NCBI GenBank assembly: GCA_023630585.1
Contig: CM042555.1
Coordinates: 9,158,501-9,222,500 of the forward strand
DNA: 64,000 bases
Direction: 5' to 3'
From: Cranoglanis bouderius
Lineage: Eukaryota; Chordata; Actinopteri; Siluriformes; Cranoglanididae
The notes under the pieces are model-generated. The model was not told the DNA's origin. It ran no database searches and was given only the letters and a program-made list of their open reading frames with translations. Of this stretch, positions 11,867 to 56,609 are shown piece after piece (the first letter of the stretch is position 1; each line of letters begins with the position of its first letter). Both the position numbers and the translations under genes were made by a program.

Positions 11867-14215
11867 TAGATATCTTCTTCTTCTTTCTTCTTTTCCTTTC
11901 GGCTGTTCCCTTCAGGGGTCGCCACAGCGAATCATCTGCCTCCATCTAGCCCTATCTCCTGCATCCTCTTCTCTCAGACCGACTACCTTCATGTCCTCCT
12001 TTACTACATCCATAAACCTCCTCTTTGGTCTTCCTCTCGGCCTCCTGCCTGGCAGCTCTAACCTCAGCATCCTTTTACCGATATATTCACTCTCCCTCCT
12101 CTGAACATGTCCAAAACATCTCAACCTGGCCTCTCTAACTTTGTCTCCAAAACATCTCACATGTGCTGTCCCCCTGATGTACTCATTCCTGATCCTATCC
12201 ATCCTCGTCACTCCCAAAGAGAACCTCAACATCTTTAGGTCTGCTACCTCTAACTCTTCCTCCTGTCTTTTCCTCAGTGCAACTGTCTCCAAACCATACA
12301 ACATCGCTGGTCTCACTACTGTCCTGTACACCTTTCCTTTCATTCTTGCTGGTACTCTTTTATCACACAACAGACCTGACACTTTTCTCCACCCATTCCA
12401 ACCTGCCTGCACACGCTTCTTCACCTCTTTTCCACACTCCCCATTGCTATGGACTGTTGACCCTAAGTACTTAAAATCCTGCACCTTCTTTACCTCTTCT
12501 CCCTGTAACCTCACTGTTCCACTTGGATCCCTCTCATTCACACACATGTATTCTGTCTTGCTGCGACTAACCTTCATTCCTCTTCTCTCCAGAGCAAACC
12601 TCCACCTCTCTAGAGTTTCCTCCACCTGCTCCCTGCTCTCACTACATGAGATCACAATGTCACAATGTCATCCGCAAAAACATCATAGTCCATGCAGATT
12701 CCTGTCTGATCTCATCTGTCAGCCTGTCCATCACCACCGCAAACAAGAAGGGGCTCAGAGCCGATCCTTGATGCAGTCCCACCTTCACCGTGAACTCCTC
12801 TGTCACACCTACCGCACACCTTACCACTGTCCTACTGCTCTCATGCATATCCTGCACCACTCTAACATACTTCTCTGCCACTCCAGACCTCCTCATACAA
12901 TACCACAGCTGCTCTCTTGGCACCCTGTCATACGCTTTCTCTAAATCTACAAAGACACAATGCAGCTCTTTCTGACCCTCTCTTTACTTCTCCATCAACA
13001 TTCTCAAAGCAAATATTGCATCTGTAGTGCTCTTTCTTGGCATGAAACCATACTGCTGCTCACAAATGCTCACTTCTCCCCTTAGCCTTGCTTCCACTAC
13101 TCTTTCCCACAACTTCATTGTATGGCTCATCAGCTTAATACCTCTGTAGTTTCCACAACTCTGCACATCTCCCTTGTTCTTAAAAATCGGCACCAAAACA
13201 CTTCTCCTCCATTCCTCAGGCATCCTCTCACTCTCTAAGACCTCGTTGAACAACCTAGTTAAAAACCCTACTGCCATCTCTCCTAGACACTTCCATACCT
13301 CCACTGGTATGTCATCAGGACCAACCGCCTTTCCTCTCTGCATCCTCTTCAAAGCTCTCCTAACTTCACCCTTGCTAATCCTTTCTACTTCCTGCTCAAC
13401 AATATTTTCCTCTACTACTCTTCTCTCTCTCTCATTTTCCTCATTCATCAGTTCCTCAAAGTACTCCTTCCATCTTTCCCTCACCCTCCTGTCACCTGTC
13501 AACACATTTCCATCTCTATCTTTAATCACTCTAACCTGCTGCACATCCTTACCATCTCTATCCCTCTGCCTCGCCAACCGATACAAATCCCTCTCACCTT
13601 CCTTACTATCTAACCTTGCATACATGTCCTCATAAGCTTTCTGTTTGACCTTTGCCACCTCTATCTTAACCTCACGCTGCATCTCCCTATATTCCTGTCT
13701 ACTTTCCTCCGTCCTCTCACTGTCCCACTTCTTCCTAGCTAACCTCTTCTTCTGGATACTCTCCTGAACTTCCTCATTCCACCACCAAGTCTCCTTGTCT
13801 TCTTTCCTCCTTCCAGATGACACACCTAGCACCTTCCTACCTGTCTCCCTGATCACTTTGGCTGCAGTAGTCCAGTCATCTGGAAGCACCTACTGACCAC
13901 CTAAAGCCTGTCTCAACTCCTCCCTGAAAACCGCACAGCCCTCTTCCTTTTCCAACTTCCACCACTTTGTCTTCTGCTCTGCCTTTGCTCTCTTCATCGT
14001 CCTCACCACCAGAGTCATCTAACACACCACCATCCTATGCTGTCTAGCTACACTCTCTCCTACCACTACTTTGCAATCGCTAATCTCCATCAGATTACAG
14101 TGTCTACATAAGATGTAGTCCACCTGTGTGCTCCTGCCACCACTCTTATGTCACCCTGTGTTCCTGCCTCTTCTGAAAGTACGTGCTCACCACAGCCATC
14201 TCTATACTTTTAGCA
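11867..14215 (-). mobile_element. Non-LTR retrotransposon (RTE-like), 5'-truncated and frameshifted, in intron 1
   Basis: Minus-strand translation gives an almost continuous LINE protein. At the 5' side (about 14215-13990) there is the end of an APE endonuclease (QVDYILC, then ARQHRMVV). The RT follows at 13889-12984 with GPDDIPVEVWKCLG, NYRGIKLMSH and QYGFMPRKSTTDAIFALRML, then FVDLEKAYDRVP (first catalytic Asp) near 12940. Next come GLHQGSALSPFLFAVVMD (12660-12923) and the FADD motif near 12665-12690. The C-terminal region at 12655-11912 holds FKYLGSTV and the typical LELPGRRPRGRPKRR tail. A tandem duplication of an 8-base ACATTGTG word just after FADD shifts the frame. The 3' end carries a GAA-rich tail. 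The element is inactive but fairly young. Clade assignment is by memory of similar fish elements. Confidence 0.85.
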
Positions 14216-14921
14216 AAATAGAGTATAGATATCAAAGATCTGAATATTAGTCTATAAGTGGTGGCTGCAGTTGTGATGGCAACATGCATAAAGCTAGCCG
14301 TGTCCCTAAAATCACACACATGCAGGACTCAAATTATGTCCGTGAATTTGATTAGAAAATATTTCAATCCCTATTTAAAAGCAACACAGCATTTCAGCCC
14401 AATATTTCCCTTGATACCAATTCTCTGCTGGTTTTAATGCATCCCTACTAAATAGGCTACTATGTAGTAAATAGGGTTTACTGACCTGTAGCAATGCATC
14501 AAGCTGCCTTGAGATGAGATGAGACCTTAAATAATGTGTTTGGATATTTGAAAACTTAAGAGTATATAGGAGTATCAGGGACAAGAGAGTGCTCTTTCAG
14601 TCTTCACATTGTCTCGCTGTTCCTTGTTTTACAATTGAGTCTGCATAAGTATAATTGAAAGGAGCAATGTGACTTCTCTTTTCACATTTTTAAAAATTAA
14701 ATGAAACATTTGATTCCTAGGGAAAGCATTTTAAAAAGCTAAAACAAACAAAAGTATGCAAATATCAGTTGTAGTTTTGTATTGTAGGATATGACAAACA
14801 CTTGTGAAATTAAGTGCATTATTTATAAAATGAGATTGATGTTCACTTTTCAGGATATTTATCTTAGGTCTGTTATAAGAAGCCTCTGTCTCTGTGTGTT
14901 TTTCAGGATCTGTGATCAAAC

Positions 14922-47176
<32,255 letters not shown>

Positions 47177-47788
47177 GTAAGATACAATACACAAGATCAC
47201 AGACTATTGTAAGATATTATAACAAAATGTGCTGCAAATTTAATAGAGAACTCCAAACACACAGTTCGTATTCTCTCATGAAAAACACACACTGACACTT
47301 AATCACATACACACCGAACAACTCTGGCTACAAACCAGATAAAGGAGCAGAATTTTTTCGGACTGTTATTAGACTTTCTGGAGTTATTTGTTATTATCAG
47401 CTTTGTGGAGTGTGTTTTATAAGCGTGTTTAGACAGACATCAGATTAAACATATTTGCCCTGGAGTTCTTATTGCTCATGTATGTATGTATGTCTGTGTG
47501 TGTGTGTGTGTGTGTAGAGCGAAAGTAAGAAAGAGAGAGTAGGGTGTGAGATTTGATGGCACAGGACACAGGTTTTCTCGGTGCTAAGAAAATCCAATTT
47601 GTGTTGGGGATTAGAGTGTGGAGTTACCTTGACTGGTGCTGTGGTGCTAAGCCTTTTCTCCACGCTAATTACCCTGCTGATGAAAGAGTTAAGTGAGGGA
47701 TCGCTTTTCACCAGCGCCGCCACTACCAAAGCTCTTTCTGTCTCAAATGTAGATTATCAGTGATCTCTGTTCGTTTGGGAAAATTGTC

Positions 47789-47789
47789 C

Positions 47790-47857
<68 letters not shown>

Positions 47858-47893
47858 GAGAGAGAGAGGGGGAGAGAGAGAGAGAGAGAGAGG
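47789..47893. repeat. TG then AG compound microsatellite
   Basis: About 25 TG units followed by AG units with GGG interruptions. Confidence 0.95.
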
Positions 47894-48334
47894 GGGGAGT
47901 AAGCCACAGCTCTTATCTTATTCCCCTACATCCTTGATTCTAAAACATGCTCCATATAAAGAATGCAGTGTTGATTGGGGAGCAGTGGATAAACTGTAAA
48001 ATTTGTGTGTATTTTTAGCCTCTTGACATGCATTGTGAAAATATTGGAAATGAAGGCAGTGATTAAGCAGCACAAACAAGTAAATGGTGCATTTTGTTTT
48101 CCTGTCAGAAAGTGAAAATTGAAGACAGTAAAAATGTATTAAAAATAGTTCAGAGAGAGGTTTTTATGATCGTTTTATGATAATCTCCTGCGTGTCACAT
48201 GGTCTGTCAAGTTTTGTTTTTTTTGTTTTTTTTTTCGTAATGGATGAATGATGAAATGATGCTCAATTTCTGTAATTTTGTCAAACTTTTTGACATTTGC
48301 ATGCAGATTTATTCTTGGAAAAATAGTGATAATG

Positions 48335-48664
48335 CAGGTGGCAGAGTGGCGCCGTAGATAGCATTTCCACCTCAAAGCAAACAGGATTCCTGGTTTGAGC
48401 CTAAGCTTTGGTTACTCTCTGTGTGGAGTTTTGTATGTTCTCCATGTGTTCATGTGGGTTTCCTTCGGGTTCTCCGGTTTCCTCCCACCTCCCAAAAACA
48501 TGCCAGTACGTGGGTGGATTGGCAACTCCAAATGCCCCTGTATGTGCGAATGAGTATATGCATGTTGTCCTGGGATGTATTCCCACCCAGCATTCCCAGA
48601 TGCTCCAGTTCCACCATGACCCTGACCAGGATAAAGCAGCTACTGAAGATGAGTGAATGAATGA
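48335..48664 (+). mobile_element. tRNA-derived SINE, degenerate
   Basis: The head GGTGGCAGAGTGGCGCCGTA and decayed B box GGTTTGAGCC are followed by the CATGTGGGTTTCCTTCGGGT and CGGTTTCCTCCCACCTCCCA body, a GACCAGGATAAAGCAGCTAC segment, and GAATGAATGAA tail repeats. Same family as the copies at 8.8 and 30.7 kb. Confidence 0.8.
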
Positions 48665-48943
48665 AAATAGTGATAATGCTTGAAGCGCAAAAGTATTACA
48701 ACAGTGCTGACACCTTTACAAATACTTGTATACAGTTTGTAAATCACATATACTATTGGACAATGTTAATGATGTCACTGTAGGTGGAGGCATAAAACAG
48801 TCTAGATGGTGTTACGTAACTAAATCTAATATAGCCACAAATCCAAACTCTTTATGTCCATAGTGGTGTCCACCTAGTGTAATGCAATTGTTGGGCACTG
48901 GTCTAGTTAGCTGAATGTTTTTTGACAATGCGAGAAGATGATG

Positions 48944-49539
48944 TCAAGTTAAGTGCAAAAGTTTGCACCCCTGAAGTTTTTTCTTTTCTTTTAATGGACA
49001 AAGAGTAAAATGTTTCTCTCTTTTACAATTTATTAAGTTACAAATGAGACGTGGGTGTAACTACAAGCCTTCAAGCCATAACATAATGTAATATCATCAG
49101 AAAAACTTAGCTTGAAAAGGTTTTATCATGACCCTCTCTCAGACCTGATCTGAACGAGGAAGTGTGAAATCTGCCTCGTTATAACAGTATATCAAGAAGA
49201 GTGTGTAGGGTGGTGGTCTATGAGAGGTCTCAATATTACAACTCGGAGGATTGAAAAGCTGTTCAGATAATACGAGAGAAGTTGGAGGCAGTTATAAAGG
49301 TCAGGTATATGGGTTATTAGAAAATACTTTTAGCACACTCAAACAGGGAGATGCAGACTTTGCAACTTCATTTTGATTTTCACATTATTAATATATCCAA
49401 AAGAGTGCTATTGGAACATATGTTGTGATAATGAAGGAATTTGTGAAACCTAACACTCTACCACATGTCATTGGTATAAAATACATTTAATTCATTTTTC
49501 TTTTTATCCTGAGGGTGTGCAAACCTTTGCGCTCGACTG
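48944..49539. mobile_element. Tc1-type MITE remnant
   Basis: The left AAGTGCAAAAGTTTGCACCC and right GGTGTGCAAACCTTTGCGCT (inverted, ending in CGACTG) are terminal repeats of the CAGTCGAGCGCAAAAGTTTG type. A clean TA duplication is not visible at the left. No transposase. Confidence 0.6.
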
Positions 49540-50282
49540 CGTAAGTGTGGGTGTTGTGTGTTCAGTTAGGTGCAGTGTAACTATGCCTTTAGGTGTAAAA
49601 CCTTCAACCACCCTTTCACAGTTTTTAAAATGAAAGACTTCATCAGTTATATTACACAAAGTTATGTTGTAAAAGGCCTTTGTGGTTTACTGCACATGTG
49701 GAAGCTAAGGAGAAGTTTGAAAATAGGAATTGCTGAACATAAGTGTTATTAGAAGTCATCATAATGAATAATCCTGTTGCTGTACATTTCATAGTATGCC
49801 ATAGTGCAGAGCATTTGTTATTTTGTGGATTGAGAACATGTTTTTAATAGAAGAGGTAAGATATTGAAAGGAAAACTATTGCATGGAGAGTTATATTGAA
49901 TTTACTATGACACATTTTAATAGAGATTTAACGTGTAGTCTGAAATTGAAATTGGTGTTTCAGAGCTTTTTGTACTGCTCCTTTAGTGTTATGGAAAACA
50001 ATATGATGGTATAACTAGAAAAAAAATTGTTTACAAATAGTATAGAAATATTTCGTCACTTCCAGTAAACCCATTCAAACCTTTTTGTTGACAAATACCC
50101 GATACTAAGCCTTTGTTGTGATGCAGATGTAGTAGTAGTGCAGTTGTGATGCAAATATCGTAATGAGACTGTATTGGTTTTAACCATGTTTCAGTTATAA
50201 GAATATGTCCACTTATGATGACCTCACTAATTGTGCCCAATGATATAGGTTTGTGTTTTTTTTTTAATCCCACCCCCACTAT

Positions 50283-51074
50283 AGGAAAAAGAACAAAAAT
50301 ATACAATGAAAGAGAAGAAAAACTCTCTGAAAACTGTGAACTCAGTGGCAAAAATTTAACATGATCTTCAAATAAACAGCATTCTTTTAAAATAGTTTTC
50401 TAATCTTTGTTTTCGCTAATCAAGGTTTATGAATGTGCTGCTGAGTTTTCATTTATGCTTTCAAACTTTTCGTTTACACTTCACAAGTTTGCATTCGCCA
50501 TTCTGGCACAAACCTCTTGTGTGGGCGGACTTAATAGTGATTTACTCTCATTGGCTAGTGAGATTTGGATTGACAGCTCGAGGATGATGATGATGATGAT
50601 GACAACGACTATGACGACGCTCCTGAGAGCTCATCTTGAAAAAATAGTCGTATGAGACTACTCAAACCTCAAATATTAATTACAGACAAGTACACTGACT
50701 AAGTAAGTAAGTAATTTCCACTACAAAGTACAAACGCTAGAACTATACAGAGAGCACATCTAGAACGCTCAAAAAAAAAATTCGCAACACTGAAGTCTCT
50801 ACTTCCAGGTCAGGGAGCTGTCAATCCAAATCTCACTAGCCAATGAGAGTAAATCACTCTTAAGCCCCGCCCACACATTAGATTTGTGCCAGAATGGCAA
50901 ATGTAAACTTGCAAAGAACAAACATTAACGTTAACGAAAACTGTGAACAACGAATGCTGTTTATTTGAGGACTCTGTTAAATTTTTGCCACTGAGTTCAC
51001 TGTTTTCAGTTTTTTTTTTTTGTTGTTGTGTTTTTTTTTTTTACTTTCTCATTGTATATTTTTGTTCGTTTCTT
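50283..51074. mobile_element. Foldback-type element with about 290-bp inverted arms
   Basis: The left arm (about 50283-50578) and right arm (about 50808-51074) are inverted copies. Matching blocks include AACAAAAATATACAATG, CTGAAAACTGTGAACTCAGT, GTTTGCATTCGCCATTCTGG and GATTTACTCTCATTGGCTAG. The last block continues through TGAGATTTGGATTGACAGCT, where more than 40 bases are identical. A loop of about 230 bases starts with a GAT/GAC triplet run. No transposase is visible and no target duplication was identified. Confidence 0.8.
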
Positions 51075-54068
51075 ACATTCAAGCCTTAGGCATGAGGTTA
51101 CGTTCAATACTTTTGACACAAATCTAATCCCATACTCCCACATGCTCTCAAAACAATTCTGCCCAATCCTGCCTGCTCCTGTGATTATTATTTTTTATTT
51201 ACCTGCCCACATATTTTCTAATTAACTTAGTTTGTTCTATTTCTCAAGATATAAACAAATTAGTAATTTACTGAAACAGTTACTGAAGATCAATGAATGA
51301 TTGAATGATCACACAGCGAACATTGCTGAACATGGCTTTTCTTTGTCCTGCAAGCTTCATAGCTGACTGCCCTTACTTCGGTGACTTTTTTGTTGGGTCA
51401 TAGGTCCCATTGCACACCTCTATAGTTTAGGGAATTGACAGGTTATATGAATAGGTTTGTGAGTAATATGTTATAATACCTGAACATCCTTTTCTGGATC
51501 AAAACTGTGTACAAGCTTTTGTTTAGTGTATTTCAGCAAGCACCTGTTCACTTTGATGTGTGCACAGTTATTGTTATGTTTGCAAATAGAGCTGGAAATG
51601 AGTCATTAAACGTAGATGTAGACTCTCTGTATTTACCCTTTTCCAGGCTTGAACTAAAAACTTGTAAACACAGCTCGGTTTTGCAGACATAACATGTTCA
51701 CACAAAGTTTGAGCTATATATAAACAGACCAACGAGACGAGAGAAGACTTTTAAATCAAAGGCAGGCTGGGGCGGGGATCCAGGAGAGTGTTCAGAGTGC
51801 AGCTGAAGCAGAATTAACACAGGGAAGAGGACATGCATGCCTTTCTTATTATTTTAGTTCTTCCTTCTGAGGAGACAAGGAAGACCTGCAAGGATCAGAT
51901 GTATGGACAGAGGAAATGATGACATACTCTATTTGCTGATTCAAACATCCTTCTTCACTGTGGTGTCATTTTAAAGTGTCATTTATTGATGATTTGTTTT
52001 CAAGCTTGTAACGACTCATTGTTGCATTCTTTTCCACCAGAATAATGTAATGAATCAGCTTTAAACATGAAATGAATGAAACGAAACAGAAGCGCACGCT
52101 TGGATTCAATGCACCTTTTTAAAAGAGACGAGTTTTAAAGCGTGCCCGCATTATCTACCAGAATATGTAGTAAATCGGATGAATCTGCAACGTTTAAAAA
52201 TATTCTCCACCAGTTACAATTCATGTAACGAATTAAAAGATGTTTAACACGTTTAAATGTATTCTCCAATTTATATAAGGAATTAGCTTGAATGGCGTGA
52301 AATATATCTATATATCTAATCAACGCGTGTTGTGACCAGTTATAAATATACATCAGCCATGAAAGGGAATTCATGTATGTGCACATATACATATAGATAA
52401 TCAATTACAATGGATTATAATTAATTATGACTATGTATGTGGTCTAGATCAGCTTTTAGGATTAGCTGTAGTCTAGTTTAGAATTATGAACTCTAAAGAG
52501 GGAGTTTATCCTTCTGGCCAGGAAGGAATCGTGGGAATTGACTCATCACGTGACCAAAACAGAGGCAATCAAGCGTGGTGATAATAGATTTTAATAACTA
52601 GGTGTAACTATGGATACACACGACTAACTCTAAGCAAACAATACATATGTACATCTATATACAAGGAAAGAAAAAGTGTAGAAAGAAAGTAATGAAATAG
52701 GAGGGAATGGCAGACAAAAACAACAATTAATTAGCCCTTTTCAAAACCAGTAACGAACTTAAATCTCCTGTAAACAGGGGTACAATCTTAACGCATGTAT
52801 AGATCCATTAACTATACTTGCATGGCTTGGGTGTTGTCGGTTTGAAAGTTTGCACGAGGTCGAGTCGGTATCTCGAGACGATTAACTACATACCAAATTC
52901 GATGGACTTATAAAGAATATTACAGGTAAAACATGGTTACAGACATTTAAAATAATATCCTAAGTTAAGCTATCTAAAATCCTTATAGTTACGTTACATA
53001 AACACACAATATATGCAAACAAGAAAACGCACTATTTGGACATCGAATAATTACATATGATTACATGTTACATTGAAAAGAGATGCCTCCATTGTCTGTG
53101 TGTGTGTACGCGCGTGTAGGTAAGCTTTGTGTGTGTGCGTGTGTGTGCGCTTTGTGTGTGTGTGTGTCTGAAGAGGGGGGTCGTGTCCCCTGTAGCATTC
53201 CGATGGTGTCTGGTTAGACATCAGAGGGGGGTTACTGTTAAGGATTCACAGCTCAAGGAAACAGAGAAACTTCTTTGCTAAATCCAGGCTGATTCAGAAA
53301 TCAGTTTGATATGTTCAGACGTTACAAGCTCTATCACCTGTCACTGAGCATAACAGATCTGCGTGTACATGACAAGGTGTGATTACAAACTGAATTAACA
53401 TTAAAGATTTCTGCATTCTCATCTATCACCTTCTGACATATAGACATTTCACAGATAATCAAGTACATTTAACCCAACTTTAATGCAATCTTCATTTATA
53501 TGCTTTTAAATCAATTGTGTATTATCCTATTATATTTTATTAGATTTTGTTGTATGTTTTATTGTATGATTTCTCTATGGCAGCCTCCACCTCAGACATT
53601 ATTAAAGAATTTATACCTCCCTAAAGATGGTGGTTTTTAGTCGATATCCTGGTACCAAGATTAGGGTTGTTACAGTTTTTTTTCACAGTATGATAACCTA
53701 GTCTAAAAATATAACAGTTTCACAGTATTTTCGTATTAACAGACCATTTAAAAACACACAACCCGGTGGAGGCATTCAGAGGAAAAATTTCTTAGGATAT
53801 CTTTGCGCATCCCTGTATATACACCCACATATATGGGTGTAAGTGGGTCCAAAAGTCTGAGACCACACTGAATTTTATTTTTAATAAACAAAGTTTTAGA
53901 ATTTTAAAATAATTAAAACAAAGAAAGGAAATATGCAATATCTTAAATCTTCATTATTAAAGATTCTGCACTATTTCTAGGTCACTGTTTAAATGTAAGG
54001 ACATTTGTGATCCTGACCATGTTAACTTTGTACAAAAGGTCATTCTCTTCCATTGAAGCATGTGACAT

Positions 54069-54609
54069 TAGGGGTGGGCGGTATGACCAAAAATCTATTT
54101 CACGGAATGAGTAATTTTATTTCATGGTAACGATATACATCACGTAAAAAAAATAGTCATTCTGGTAAATCAACTGTAAATCAATTGTATGCTTTGACAT
54201 CATTTAATTTTAAGATGATAAAACAGGTGACTTGTGCTACCGCTGCTAGCAGGAATATTCGCGCGACACAGTTTGCAAATAACATTCTTCTGCTCTTTGC
54301 CAGATTTTGTAAACCCGAACCACATCCATACCACCGATGTCGTGCCTCTTTTCATAACAAGTTCCTCCTTCTGCTTAGGATTGGTTTGTAGGACTTCTTC
54401 ACCAGCGTGCTTATCTTTCTCCATGTTTTTCCTCTCACAACTACTCTTATGTACAGCTTCTCGATCATTCTCACGTGCAGGAGTGCTACGCACAAAGTTA
54501 ACCACGCCCACTTATTCACATTTCGCAGTATACACGGAATAGAAGAATCTGTAACGGTAGACATTTTATTCCACGGTAACGGTATATACCATCATACCGC
54601 CCAGCCCTA
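54069..54609 (-). mobile_element. hAT element with 8-bp TSD carrying a BED-type zinc-finger fragment
   Basis: The ends TAGGGGTGGGCGGTATGACC and GGTATATACCATCATACCGC followed by CCAGCCCTA are flanked by TGTGACAT on both sides (54061-54068 and 54610-54617), a clear hAT signature. A minus-strand frame at 54200-54511 encodes 103 residues with a BED-like finger: SVVWMWFGFTKSGKEQKNVI followed by CKLCRANIPASSGSTSHLFYHLK. That is a Cys-x2-Cys then His-x3-His arrangement after the aromatic W-x-x-F signature. This is the N-terminal DNA-binding domain of a hAT transposase; the catalytic domain is missing. Confidence 0.8.
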
Positions 54610-55157
54610 TGTGACATCACAGTGGATTTAATCTAACATGCATTGTCAGGTTTTACACAAATTTGTGGAGTCCATGCCTGCTTGTGTCATTAACGCAGAA
54701 GGGGGGCATACCAAATACTAAGCAATTGTGAAAGTCACGTAAATATTTCCAAGATTCTACATTTCAGTCAAGTTATTGCTCATAATATAATTTTTATTAT
54801 ACAACAGTTAGTTCTGGTCAACTAATTTGATTGGACAAGCAGTGTTCCAAGCAAGCTGATATTTAGTACAGCATCACTGGGACATTTCACTGGTTGTATC
54901 CCTCTGCTTGTCTGTGTTTTCTATATAAATGTCCAGTTCTAGCAATAGTTCATTACACTGAAACTATTACTACACTGTGGACTGTCAGTCAGTCTCTGTT
55001 TTGTATTGCCAATGTGGATCATTCTATCCAGCTGTGGCTTCTTTGGGAACTATTTTTGCTGACAGAACGAAAATATACAAAATATTTGCCCAATATATGT
55101 CTGAAGTGTCAGTTACTCAATATTAAATTCTTGTTTATAGAACTGCTTTATCAAAGC

Positions 55158-55302
55158 AATATCACACTCGCAAACATGCTGTTGTACTGAATATCAGCAC
55201 AGCTATGATTACCTGCGGCACTCAGTCTGTGGCCTCGTGCCTAAGGCTTAATCACAGCCGTGCTGTTATTCAGTACAACAGCACTCATGATCGTGTGATA
55301 TT
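55158..55302. mobile_element. Short hairpin MITE (145 bp)
   Basis: Starts AATATCACAC and ends GTGTGATATT. Each arm is about 65-70 bases and they are imperfect inverted copies, including GCTGTTGTACTGAATATCAG and its partner CTGTTATTCAGTACAACAGC. It can fold almost completely into one stem. Confidence 0.85.
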
Positions 55303-56558
55303 TCTTAAATGAAAACAATTTTATTTAATTAGGAAACAAAGCAAAACAGAAGCATTTTCACTAGTGGTCTCAGACTATTGCACCTCACTACATATAACCA
55401 AAAGGAACAAAAAGAAAGATCTCCCCCCTAATTGTTGTTCTTTATTTTGTTCTTAAACCGGCAGTATTGACCATGCTGTCATTATAAGGTGGAAGACTGA
55501 GAAACAGAGGTTGCTGTAGTATGATTTGGGGGTTGCAGCCATACACAAAAGATATGAGAACCACTGGAGTAAGGAACTTGATTAGGTAAAAAATTAACGG
55601 GCAGTCAGAAATAGACCGGAAATGCATCAATGCTGAGGTTATGTGAGGAACCGTCTGATCATATACTGTGACTAGCCATGAAACCATGCCACTGTAACAA
55701 CCCTACACAACATGAAAGACCTACGATCAAGGATGTATCAAGAACCCACCAATTGTACAGAACCACAAAATAGGAAACAGGACATTAAACATGATTTATG
55801 CACATCTATGACACAGATTTCTTATTTTAAATATATTTTGGACCCAGATAGTGGGTTAAATTTATGATATTTTTATGATAAAATTTAATGATGTTAATGA
55901 TCTCAGGAATGGATTGTGATCTGCATTTTTCCCAGCATCATTAGCTTATGCATTTTGTGGCACATGGTCATCAATCAGCTAGCCACACCTAGCTTTTCCT
56001 TTTTAGTACACTTATGGATGTGTTTAACGTCTGTCTTGTATTGAGCTAAATTAAACTGAATTAAGTTCCTGTCAAGTCATAAAGCAAGAGAGAAAAAATA
56101 ATTTAATGAGGTCCAGACTGCTCATGAAATGCTGACGTTTTTGGGGCACCAGCTTGCTAGCAGGCTTCATTAACTGCAGATATACTATCAGTAACTACTC
56201 TCAATAGAGCTGAAAAAGGCTTGCATAGTTCCTCTTTTGCCACATTAAGCAGATAATGGAAACACATCTGGAGTAAGGACTTTGTCAAGAGCTGATTCAG
56301 ATTCTGTCACTGTTGGATTTCACACTCGATTCCGGCCTCTTCATGTCCGATAAAAGTTTGAAGCACTTTTTGGCAGGGGAGAAGAGCTGCTCAAAGCAGT
56401 AAAGTCATGACCTATGATGATCACACATGCTAGGTTAACTATTATCTGCAGCTGAAATTAAGTCATGTGTGTAAGAGTTCAGCATGAGCAGTGTATGACA
56501 GTGTAGTTTCTCTCTCTGAGCTTACCAAATATGGTGACACATTAAGCTTTTCTTGTGT

Positions 56559-56578
56559 GTGTGTGTGTGTGGGGGGGG

Positions 56579-56604
<26 letters not shown>
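56559..56604. repeat. TG/G/AG microsatellite
   Basis: A short TG run, nine G residues and an AG run. Confidence 0.9.

Positions 56605-56609
<5 letters not shown>

Larger units (their letters stand above)
53845..55386. mobile_element. Tc1-like element remnant with CAAAAGTCTGAGACCAC ends
   Basis: GGGTCCAAAAGTCTGAGACC at the left and GGTCTCAGACTATTGCACC at the right are imperfect inverted terminal repeats about 1.54 kb apart. Inside lie a hAT element (54069-54609) and a hairpin MITE (55158-55302). No convincing transposase remnant was read, so the boundaries rest on the ends only. Confidence 0.5.

Noticed and set aside
12141..13635. Plus-strand frames up to 267 codons rich in Ser/Leu/Thr
   Set aside because: Antisense shadows of the RTE-like LINE, whose minus-strand translation has clear RT motifs.
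53090..53230. GT-rich and GGGG-rich segment considered as a promoter or G-quadruplex
   Set aside because: Only short G runs and simple GT repeats; nothing supports a function.
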